This document shows positions 1 to 5,267 of a DNA stretch of 6,360 bases, in pieces (position 1 is the first letter of the stretch; each line of letters opens with the position of its first letter). The DNA is from Methanoregula sp. UBA471. GTDB taxonomy: Archaea > Halobacteriota > Methanomicrobia > Methanomicrobiales > Methanospirillaceae. Location: the NCBI GenBank assembly GCA_002495065.1, contig DADT01000025.1, forward strand, positions 1-6,360, in the 5' to 3' direction. Position numbers and translations under genes: made by a program. Under the pieces are notes generated by a model. The model made no database searches and was not told where the DNA came from. It worked only from the letters and a program-made list of their open reading frames with translations.

Positions 1-84
1 CTCCCGTGCCCGACAAGTAACATTCCCTTCTTACCCATATAACAAATAGTATGACCGGGAATCTTAAAAATTCTTACCAAATGG

Positions 85-100
85 TTTTTTTTAAAAGATT
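85..100 (+). promoter_or_regulatory. Possible TATA-box promoter of the marker 9 operon
   Basis: A T-rich run passes into TTTTAAAAGATT about 50 nt upstream of the first start codon. Archaeal TATA boxes lie about 25 nt before the transcription start, so transcription would begin near 119-121 and leave a leader of about 26 nt. No good Shine-Dalgarno sequence is seen in that leader. The rest of positions 1-145 is AT-rich, with no reading frame and no other recognisable element. The box is degenerate, so this is a tentative call. Confidence 0.35.
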
Positions 101-145
101 AGATGCAAAGTAATTTGTTAGATCAGTCTCAACAGATATGAATCT

Positions 146-1285
146 ATGATGGATGCCTTCGAGCGCTTCGGGTTGCTCATCAACGATCGTATTGTCAGGA
201 CACCCCTAGCAATCGCGTCGATGGCAGGGATCGTTGACGCCGGATACGTGCTCAAACGTGCAGATCATATCGGGATGGCATGTATCGGGGGCTACTCTGT
301 GGACCAGCCGACCATGGATGCGTCAAAGGCTGTCAGCGCTGAAGGTAATCGCAAAGAATTTTTGTATGATGACCCGGTAAAAGAACTCAAAACGCAGGTT
401 GCGCTCCTGGAGAAAAGTCCTGTTGTGACAGGAATCAATCTCCGTGGCAGTGAGCCGGAATCCTACGCTGCAATTGCCCGATCTCTTGGTGATGGTGTGG
501 TGTATGAAATCGACGCCCACTGCCGCCAGCCGGCAATGGTTGCCGCCGGCTGCGGAGAACATTACCTGAAAAAACCGGCTGATCTTCTGGCAGTAGTACG
601 GGCTCTCAAATCCGAGGGGGTAACCGTATCAGTAAAAATCAGGGCAGGTGTTGCGGAGGATGACCGCCAGCTGGCAAGGAAACTCTGGAAATCGGGAGCC
701 GATATCCTGCATATCGATCTCATGGACTTTGGTTCGCCCAAACTCAGGCAGATACGGAACAGCTGCCCGCTCCTCCTGATTGCCAACAATTCAATCAATA
801 CCTTCGAACGAATGCGGGAGATGCTCTCTCACGGTGCAGATATGGTATCCCTCGCCCGCAAGTCTGATGAACGGACGCTCTCCGGGCTGGACGCGGCAAT
901 CTCCCGTTATGCCGCAGAGGAAGGATGGTACAACTCCCCGAAACAGTTATGCCGGGGCGGTGACATCCGCGCACTCGCTTTCTGCTGCATGCCGGTCAAA
1001 GAGTGCCCGCTCATTCCGACACTTTCCCGGATCGGTCTCCCGAAAGAAGAGTATATCCGGTTGAAACTGGACACGGTAAAAGGTACACCTCTCGAAGAAG
1101 GCAAACAAACCTGTTTTGGCAGCCTTGCCTGGTGCTGTAAAACCTCTTCACCGTGCATGTTCCGTGATATGACGCTGAAGCAGCAGAACATTGCAAAGAA
1201 AGACTATATGCGCATGAAACGTGAGCTCTCAGATACGATAATGAGCCGTGTGTTCCATGACATGCCTTCTGATGAGAGCAGCTGA
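146..1285 (+). CDS. Methanogenesis marker protein 9 (Dus-like TIM barrel fused to eight-Cys domain)
   Basis: This 379-residue cytoplasmic protein has two parts. Residues 1 to about 255 resemble the NifR3/dihydrouridine-synthase TIM barrel: EIDAHC (Cys126) sits where Dus enzymes carry their NxGCP motif, SVKIR (Lys164) matches the VKIR flavin/substrate strand, and His189 follows in ILHID. Residues about 265-375 form the methanogenesis marker 9 domain. It has eight cysteines (269, 280, 281, 287, 323, 330, 331, 337) spanning exactly 69 residues and including FCCMPVKEC and WCCKTSSPC. From memory, that 69-residue eight-Cys core defines TIGR03277, which is found only in methanogens; its function is unknown. 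The Cys set could bind zinc or an Fe-S cluster (inference). ATG codons at 146 and 149 are both possible starts, with no clear ribosome binding site. The gene heads an operon with the two genes that follow and overlaps the next one. Confidence 0.9.
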   Translation: MMDAFERFGLLINDRIVRTPLAIASMAGIVDAGYVLKRADHIGMACIGGYSVDQPTMDASKAVSAEGNRKEFLYDDPVKELKTQVALLEKSPVVTGINLRGSEPESYAAIARSLGDGVVYEIDAHCRQPAMVAAGCGEHYLKKPADLLAVVRALKSEGVTVSVKIRAGVAEDDRQLARKLWKSGADILHIDLMDFGSPKLRQIRNSCPLLLIANNSINTFERMREMLSHGADMVSLARKSDERTLSGLDAAISRYAAEEGWYNSPKQLCRGGDIRALAFCCMPVKECPLIPTLSRIGLPKEEYIRLKLDTVKGTPLEEGKQTCFGSLAWCCKTSSPCMFRDMTLKQQNIAKKDYMRMKRELSDTIMSRVFHDMPSDESS

Positions 1286-2078
1286 ACGGGCACAGCTTGC
1301 CATGATGCTGGAGGTCTGTGCCTACCCGAAACCCGGAAACGTCGACCGCTGTCATGATTACCCGGATACCCGGCTTGAACATTTCCTTGCATCAACGATT
1401 TTTGCGCGCACGGCCCTCGAAGAGGCTGAAACAGGAACCGGGCGGATCGGCGAGATCATCAAACATGCAGTCCGCGACACCAACTGTCATAAAGGGGGTA
1501 ATACCCATTTCGGCGCATTCATCCTGCTCATCCCCCTTGTCTTTGGAAAGAACATAGCCGGCGCACTGTCCGCAATTGAAAAAACCGATGTATCGGACGC
1601 CGTCGCTTTCTACAAAGCCTTTGCAATGACCTCCGTCAAAATGAAAGCTGCCGACGAGCTTGACGTGAATGACCCCCATACACTCACGGTGATCCGCGAA
1701 CGTGACATGACACTCCTTGATGTCATGCGGCATTCGGCAGAAAATGATATGGTGGCGCGGGAATGGGTGACCGGGTTTCCCCTTACCCGCAGGGGAGCCG
1801 ATCTCCTGAAACAAATCGGATCGGGCAGGCAGGCAATTGTCCAGGCATTCCTCACGCTTCTCGCATCCGAGCCGGACACGTTCATCATCAAAAAACACGG
1901 GATGGAAGTCGCCCGTCAGACCATGCTCACCGCACGAGAGGTCCTTGATGGCAGGTATTCACTGGAGCAGTTCGATGCTGAATGTATTGAACGGGATATC
2001 AACCCGGGTTCAATTGCGGACATTATCATCGCCTCAATCTATACTGCACTCGGGGAGGGCTGGTCATGGGACTATTAA
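1272..2078 (+). CDS. CitG/MdcB-like triphosphoribosyl-dephospho-CoA synthase family protein
   Basis: The protein has 268 residues from ATG 1272, with family motifs in order: PKPGNVDR (about 19-26), GGNTHFG (75-81) and INPGSIAD (243-250), plus an all-helical character. In bacteria, CitG and MdcB join dephospho-CoA to the ribose of ATP with loss of adenine. This makes the precursor of the citrate lyase or malonate decarboxylase prosthetic group. Neither acceptor enzyme is visible here, and methanogens generally lack them, so the substrate may differ (inference). The gene overlaps marker 9 by 14 nt and the DUF447 gene by 13 nt, so the three are translationally linked. GTG 1248 and ATG 1257 are in-frame alternatives that add 8 or 5 residues. 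I prefer 1272 because conserved sequence begins soon after it and the overlap is smallest, but no start has a clear ribosome binding site. Confidence 0.85.
   Translation: MRAAERAQLAMMLEVCAYPKPGNVDRCHDYPDTRLEHFLASTIFARTALEEAETGTGRIGEIIKHAVRDTNCHKGGNTHFGAFILLIPLVFGKNIAGALSAIEKTDVSDAVAFYKAFAMTSVKMKAADELDVNDPHTLTVIRERDMTLLDVMRHSAENDMVAREWVTGFPLTRRGADLLKQIGSGRQAIVQAFLTLLASEPDTFIIKKHGMEVARQTMLTAREVLDGRYSLEQFDAECIERDINPGSIADIIIASIYTALGEGWSWDY
2052..2058 (+). promoter_or_regulatory. Ribosome binding site of the DUF447 gene
   Basis: GGGGAGG lies 7 nt before ATG 2066, inside the end of the CitG-like gene. It contains the GGAGG core complementary to the archaeal 16S rRNA tail. This fixes the start at 2066 rather than at a later Met codon. 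Confidence 0.75.
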
Positions 2079-2620
2079 GATCCGGTATCAATGAGGTGAT
2101 CGCCACCACTTCCTTTAATGCCGCCCCCATGGGGATCCATTACCGGGAAGGCAAAGCCGGCATGGTTCTCTTCACGGGGAGTCATACGGCGCAGAATATT
2201 GAGCGCGACGGCTGGGTTGTTGCAAACTTTGTCTATGACCCGGTCCTCTACGTGAAAACCGCCTTTGAAGATCTCCCCCACGATGCCTTTCTGGAAGAGG
2301 TGGTCGGGGGCAAAAAGATGCACCGGCTCGCAGGGACTGATGCATGGGCTGCATTCACCGCAACCATTGAGCGTAAGACAAGCAATACGATGATGGTCAG
2401 GCTCGTTCCGGAAACGGAGGTAATTGAAGAGGTGGCTCTCCATCCCGTCAACCGTGGCTTCAACAGTATCATCGACGCAACGGTGCACGCGACACGATAC
2501 AGGGAGAACCGGAACCCGGAACTCAGGAAACTGATCGAATATCATGCAGGCATTGTGAAGAAGTGCGGCGGGAAGAAGGAGCTCGCAGCACTGGAGATGC
2601 TCATGAAATATATTGAATAA
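2066..2620 (+). CDS. DUF447 family protein (FMN-binding split-barrel type)
   Basis: This 184-residue cytoplasmic protein begins NEVIATTSFNAAPMGI (residues 9-24), followed by GSHTAQNI (38-45) and NFVYDPVLYVKTAFEDLP (54-71). This is the pattern I recognise for DUF447/COG2457, a family with a flavin-reductase-like split-barrel fold. The C-terminal third (about 128-184) is predicted helical and rich in Arg, Lys and Glu. Length is normal for the family and no truncation is seen. The biochemical role is not established. From memory, DUF447 and CitG-like genes also occur together near tetrahydromethanopterin-linked C1 genes in methylotrophic bacteria, which would suit a cofactor-related task. It is the last gene of the operon and overlaps its upstream neighbour by 13 nt. 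Confidence 0.82.
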   Translation: MGLLRSGINEVIATTSFNAAPMGIHYREGKAGMVLFTGSHTAQNIERDGWVVANFVYDPVLYVKTAFEDLPHDAFLEEVVGGKKMHRLAGTDAWAAFTATIERKTSNTMMVRLVPETEVIEEVALHPVNRGFNSIIDATVHATRYRENRNPELRKLIEYHAGIVKKCGGKKELAALEMLMKYIE

Positions 2621-2626
2621 AGACGG

Positions 2627-2663
2627 AAAAACTCCTTTTTGGATTGTCATTTTATACTTTTCA
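2627..2663 (+). terminator. Probable oligo-T terminator of the marker 9 operon
   Basis: Just after the DUF447 stop codon the sequence reads AAAAACTCCTTTTT, a weak A/T hairpin ending in five T. Further T runs follow (ATTTTATACTTTTC). Archaeal termination needs mainly oligo-T, so this is a plausible end of the plus-strand transcript. From about 2665 to 2816 I see no gene or clear signal. Confidence 0.45.
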
Positions 2664-2816
2664 AAAAGCCCGATCTTCTATCTTTACCAGGTGAAAATCA
2701 TAGAAGGACTAGCTTTTTCTGACCTGTGAGTGTCTGTTTCTCTGATTCCAGGAAACGCGATATCATGAGAATCTTTTCAGGTATGATTGGACACTTCAAC
2801 AATAATTACGATGTAT

Positions 2817-3007
2817 GATGAACGCCGCCGCCCCCGAAGGGACGCCCCCGCGGCGGATCAGTAACAACATCGTTGACTGAAAAAATCCCGGGAATCTTCC
2901 TGCTCTGCCGTGCCTCGGAGAAGCCATGAGGCGGGTAACCATCATGAAATTGAAATGAGTTTCACGGAAAAACACACATCAATAAAGATCTGGATCTCCC
3001 CGTGCAG
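2817..3007 (-). repeat. Repeat unit copy 1 (full length)
   Basis: Hairpin 1 spans 2825-2856: arms CCGCCGC and GCGGCGG form 7 perfect pairs. Within it, on the minus strand, CCC-UUCG-GGG forms a C(UUCG)G tetraloop hairpin. A small stem CAAC/GTTG lies at 2865-2875. Hairpin 2 contains GCCTC (2912-2916) opposite GAAGC (2920-2924), whose central pair is C-A on the plus strand but G-U on the minus strand. The spacer 2940-3007 is AT-rich. Confidence 0.8.
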
Positions 3008-3196
3008 GATAAACGCCACCACCCCCGACGGGGCGCCCCCGTGGCGGATCAGTAACAACATCGTTGACTGAAAATCCCGGGAATCTTCCTGTTCTGCCGT
3101 GCCCTGGAGAGGCCCTGAAACGGGTTATCCTCATGAAATTGAAAAGAGTTTCATGGAAAAATAAACATCAATAAAGAGCTGGATCTCTCCGTGAAG
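3008..3196 (-). repeat. Repeat unit copy 2 (full length)
   Basis: Hairpin 1 at 3016-3047 has diverged arms, CCACCAC and GTGGCGG. One change is compensated: G-C in copy 1 is A-T here, at 3021/3042. Another, A3018/C3045, is a mismatch on the plus strand but a G-U pair on the minus strand. The UUCG loop has become GUCG. The segment from the end of hairpin 1 through the CAAC/GTTG stem to TCCCGGGAATCTTCC is nearly identical to copy 1, and so is the AT-rich spacer. Hairpin 2 is weaker here than in the other copies. Confidence 0.8.
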
Positions 3197-3311
3197 GATG
3201 AACGCCGCCGCCCCCGAAGGGACGCCCCCGCGGCGGATAAGAACAAAGAAGTTCCAAAAACATCACTGCCCCGCCGTGCCTCGGAGAGGCCCTGAGGCGG
3301 GGAACCATCAT
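3197..3311 (-). repeat. Repeat unit copy 3 (partial, with replaced middle)
   Basis: Hairpin 1 (3205-3236) and its flanks are identical to copy 1 over about 42 bp. The middle (3238-3268) differs from copies 1 and 2 and is shorter, yet holds a stem GAAC/GTTC (3241-3244, 3251-3254) where they have CAAC/GTTG. Hairpin 2 is strongest here. Outer arms CCCCGCC (3269-3275) and GGCGGGG (3296-3302) enclose an inner GCCTC-GGA-GAGGC hairpin (3278-3290). Similarity ends after AACCATCAT, and the AT-rich spacer is missing. From 3312 to 3443 I see only AT-rich sequence without a gene. Confidence 0.75.
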
Positions 3312-3443
3312 AATAACTATACTAATCAGGTACTGGAGAAACCGCATAAAAAAAGTGAGGTTCATTCCGGTATTATGAAAGTGAAGAGCAGATGAGAAGA
3401 AATCTGAGAAAACCAATTAATGAAATCTTGCAATATTCTCTAG

Positions 3444-3475
3444 GAAAAAAAACAGAAAAGGTATTACAAAATACC
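3444..3475 (-). terminator. Hairpin plus T-tract terminator of the hyp operon
   Basis: On the minus strand, 2 nt after the hypE stop codon, GGTATT and AATACC form a perfect 6-bp stem around a 4-nt loop (3460-3475). It is followed by TTTTCTG and then eight T (3445-3452). This is a strong intrinsic-style terminator and should stop the hyp transcript before the repeat array. Confidence 0.8.
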
Positions 3476-3477
3476 GT

Positions 3478-4473
3478 TCAGCAGACCCGGGGTACGGGGT
3501 CACCCATCGGTGGTTCGATGAATCGTTCCCCCCCGATACTTGTCTCCATAATAACATAGGACCCTTTGGTGACTACACCGACAACCGCGGCATCCTTCCC
3601 GTATTTGTGACTGCGAAGGGCGTTAATGACTTCATCGACACATGAAGGCGGAACGCCCATGACGACCTTGCCCTCATTGGCAACTTCGAGCGGATCGATG
3701 CCGAGCATCGCTGCGGCACTCCGGACATTTTTCCGGATCGGGATATTCTCTTCCTGTATCCGTACGCTCACACCACTTTTTCGGGCCATCTCATTGATAG
3801 CGCTTGCAAACCCGCCCCGGGTCGGATCCTTCATCGCGTGGACAGGGGCGGCATCGAGCACCTGTTCCATCATCCCCCAGAGGGGGGCAACATCAGATCT
3901 GATCTGTTCCCCGAGATCGAATCCCTCCCGGTGTGCCATGATTGCTATGCCGTGATCGCCGAGGGTACCGGAAACGATGATCGCGTCACCGGGCACAAGA
4001 CCGTTATCCCGCACGACATTCCGTGCGATACCGATACCGGCGGTGTTGATCACGATCCCGTCAATCGCCCCCTTTTCCATAACCTTTGTATCGCCTGTCA
4101 CGAGACTGGCACCCGCTTCCCCAAGCGCCTCGTCCATGGATGCGACAATCCGTGCGAGGTCGGCAACCTCAAATCCCTCCTCGATGATCATCCCGCAGGA
4201 AAGGGCAACCGGCCGCCCTCCCATCATTGCAAGATCGTTGATGGTACCGCAGACGGCAATCCTCCCGATGTCCCCGCCCGGGAAAAAGACAGGACGGACC
4301 ACATGGGAATCCGTGGTAAAAACAATGTTCATGCCGTTCAGCGGGATAACAGCACCATCATCCAGGGCCTCAAGCCCGATACCTCCGGCGTTGTTGTGTT
4401 TGAATTTTGTCAGCGTCTGCAGGAGTTCTCCCATTACCTCCCCGCCAGCGCCGTGCATCAGGTTGACCTTCAT
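3478..4473 (-). CDS. hypE: Hydrogenase maturation carbamoyl dehydratase HypE
   Basis: This 331-residue cytoplasmic enzyme belongs to the PurM/ThiL-like ATP-binding superfamily. In the known pathway, HypF transfers a carbamoyl group to the C-terminal Cys of HypE. HypE then dehydrates it with ATP to a thiocyanate, the source of the CN ligands of NiFe hydrogenase. The sequence ends in PRVC, the expected PRxC tail with Cys331. Other family features are MHGAGGE (6-12), LDDGAV (37-42), FTTDSHVV (52-59), GTINDLAMMG (76-85), SGTLGDHG (168-175) and DPTRGG (216-221). Length is normal. ATG 4473 overlaps the hypA stop by 1 nt (TAATG), and GAGGTGG at 4481-4487 lies 7 nt upstream as ribosome binding site. 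It is the last gene of the operon. Confidence 0.97.
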   Translation of the reverse strand: MKVNLMHGAGGEVMGELLQTLTKFKHNNAGGIGLEALDDGAVIPLNGMNIVFTTDSHVVRPVFFPGGDIGRIAVCGTINDLAMMGGRPVALSCGMIIEEGFEVADLARIVASMDEALGEAGASLVTGDTKVMEKGAIDGIVINTAGIGIARNVVRDNGLVPGDAIIVSGTLGDHGIAIMAHREGFDLGEQIRSDVAPLWGMMEQVLDAAPVHAMKDPTRGGFASAINEMARKSGVSVRIQEENIPIRKNVRSAAAMLGIDPLEVANEGKVVMGVPPSCVDEVINALRSHKYGKDAAVVGVVTKGSYVIMETSIGGERFIEPPMGDPVPRVC

Positions 4474-4811
4474 TACTCATCCACCTCAAGTTCCACGCTG
4501 GTGACCATGATCTCCCTGCCTTTCACCAGTTCCGGAAGTGCACCGCATCCGGGGCAGACAAAAATTTCCTGACCGGAATATCCGCAGGAACACCTGGTCT
4601 GGGGTAGTACCTCGTTACATTCGAGTAAGGTTGCCTTAAACAGAGGATCGTCCTCTTTGATTACGTCGAAAAGAAAAACCACCTGCTCCGGATTCACCAT
4701 CGCCATTTTACCAACTTCGACACAGACCTTTTTCACCTGGTTTGCCTTATGTTCAATTGCGGTCTTCCGGCTGGTTGCATACAGGTCATACGCGATGGCG
4801 TACTCGTGCAT
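4473..4811 (-). CDS. hypA: Hydrogenase nickel-insertion protein HypA
   Basis: This 112-residue protein begins MHE; His2 is the known nickel ligand of HypA. In the family it delivers Ni to the hydrogenase large subunit together with the GTPase HypB. The zinc-binding domain lies at 74-90, with Cys74, Cys76, Cys86 and Cys89 (CSCGYSG followed by CPGCG). The first pair is CxC rather than the CxxC I know from bacterial HypA, and the distance between pairs is short. The fold may tolerate this, or it may be usual in this archaeal branch. ATG 4811 overlaps the hypC stop by 1 nt. GGAGG at 4816-4820 sits only 4 nt upstream of the start. No hypB is present in the window. Confidence 0.93.
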   Translation of the reverse strand: MHEYAIAYDLYATSRKTAIEHKANQVKKVCVEVGKMAMVNPEQVVFLFDVIKEDDPLFKATLLECNEVLPQTRCSCGYSGQEIFVCPGCGALPELVKGREIMVTSVELEVDE

Positions 4812-5035
4812 TATTCCTCCATCGCCGCGTATACCTGTCTGAATAATTCCCGGGTCTCGAGTCCCTCTTCACGGGACAGTTTCTGGATGGCAAAACCAAC
4901 ATGAACCAGTACGAACTCGCCGATCTTGACATCGACCAGGTCAAGCCTTACTTCCTGCCTGAGATCGCCATAATCGACAACTCCCAGATTCCCCTCTTTT
5001 ATCTCCAGCACTTCGGCAGGAACTGCAACACACAT
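4811..5035 (-). CDS. hypC: Hydrogenase maturation chaperone HypC/HybG family
   Basis: This 74-residue protein starts MCVAVPAEV, the family signature; Cys2 is the residue that binds the Fe(CN)2CO unit and HypD. A second conserved segment, FVLVHVGFAIQKL, lies at residues 41-53. HypC carries the iron centre from the HypD complex to the hydrogenase precursor. The start is secure because Cys must follow Met1. A GGAGAG sequence at 5048-5053 lies 12 nt upstream, rather far for a ribosome binding site. First gene of hypC-hypA-hypE; the partners hypD, hypF and hypB must be encoded elsewhere. Confidence 0.96.
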   Translation of the reverse strand: MCVAVPAEVLEIKEGNLGVVDYGDLRQEVRLDLVDVKIGEFVLVHVGFAIQKLSREEGLETRELFRQVYAAMEE

Positions 5036-5079
5036 CGAAGATTCACGCTCTCCTGACCTGTACTATTGATATCCGGAAC

Positions 5080-5089
5080 ACATAAAAAC
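5080..5089 (-). promoter_or_regulatory. Possible TATA box of the hyp operon
   Basis: The minus strand reads GTTTTTATGT about 50 nt upstream of hypC. A transcription start about 25 nt downstream, near 5059, would give a leader of about 24 nt that includes the GGAGAG ribosome-binding candidate. Placement between the tRNA T-tract and hypC is sensible, but the match to a TATA consensus is moderate. Confidence 0.4.
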
Positions 5090-5110
5090 GATGTTATAGT
5101 ACATCAGAAC

Positions 5111-5116
5111 AAAAAA
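5111..5116 (-). terminator. T-tract terminator of tRNA-Ser
   Basis: Six T on the minus strand follow directly after the discriminator base of the tRNA, typical of oligo-T termination of archaeal tRNA transcripts. Confidence 0.55.
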
Positions 5117-5201
5117 CGCCGGGGAAGAGATTTGAACTCTTGAGGTGCAGGGCACCAGTAGCTTTCAAGGCTACCGCCTTCCCGGACTAGACTACCCCGG
5201 C
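5117..5201 (-). tRNA. tRNA-Ser (anticodon UGA)
   Basis: The 85-nt minus-strand cloverleaf has acceptor arms GCCGGGG and CCCCGGC and discriminator G, as expected for serine. The anticodon stem GTAGC/GCTAC encloses the loop CTTGAAA, giving anticodon TGA (complement of 5165-5167). A long variable arm (about GGTGCCCTGCACC) marks it as a class II tRNA. The T arm is GAGAT/ATCTC-like around TTCAAAT. No intron is visible and CCA is not encoded. It reads UCA and, by wobble, other UCN serine codons. Confidence 0.96.
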
Positions 5202-5225
5202 AGTGCTCCATATGTTAGGTGTCCG

Positions 5226-5235
5226 ATTTAAAAAA
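5226..5235 (-). promoter_or_regulatory. TATA box of tRNA-Ser
   Basis: The minus strand reads TTTTTTAAAT, centred about 28 nt before the tRNA 5' end, the expected archaeal TATA distance. The six T may also serve to end the transcript of the upstream surface-protein gene, whose stop codon is about 30 nt before. Confidence 0.6.
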
Positions 5236-5267
5236 GGCTTCTTTATCGAAAGGTGGGGGGCTGAATG

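Larger units (their letters stand above)
2817..3311. repeat. Tandem array of a ~190-bp hairpin-bearing unit (2.6 copies)
   Basis: Three head-to-tail units start at 2817, 3008 and 3197 (spacings 191 and 189 nt). The first two are full length and the third stops matching after about 115 nt. Each contains a GC-rich hairpin at its plus-strand left end, a small 4-bp hairpin in the middle, and a second GC-rich hairpin. Copies 1 and 2 then carry an AT-rich spacer that includes ATCAATAAAGA. The array sits between two converging operons. No protein with family features is encoded. Base substitutions between copies preserve pairing best if the minus strand is the transcript, so a structured minus-strand RNA is a reasonable inference. 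A selfish or structural DNA repeat remains possible. I do not recognise the unit. Confidence 0.9.

Noticed and set aside
55..65. CCGGGAATCTT near the window start is also found inside repeat copies 1 and 2.
   Set aside because: Eleven matching bases without flanking similarity are expected by chance at this scale.
2075..2650. Open frame of 191 codons on the minus strand opposite the DUF447 gene.
   Set aside because: The plus-strand frame has clear family motifs, a good ribosome binding site and operon context; the antisense translation is His/Cys-rich without motifs.
2818..2880. A 20-codon reading frame (MNAAAPEGTPPRR...) at the plus-strand start of each repeat, extended to 65 codons in copy 3.
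   Set aside because: Copy 2 lacks the ATG, there is no ribosome binding site, the peptide is low-complexity translation of a GC hairpin, and substitutions between copies follow stem pairing rather than synonymous positions.
2813..2880. Box C (ATGATGA) and box D (CTGA) like sequences flanking copy 1 on the plus strand, suggesting a C/D box sRNA.
   Set aside because: The C box is not kept in copies 2 and 3, and a strong GC hairpin fills the region that should be an open guide.
2817..3311. CRISPR array.
   Set aside because: The period is about 190 nt and the whole unit is repeated. There are no short identical repeats with unique spacers and no cas genes.
3838..4572. Long open frame of 244 codons on the plus strand opposite hypE and hypA.
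   Set aside because: It is antisense to well-identified genes and its translation has no family features; such shadows are common in GC-rich genes.
5117..5201. tRNA-Ser as an integration site for a mobile element.
   Set aside because: No integrase gene and no duplicated tRNA 3' end is visible in the window.
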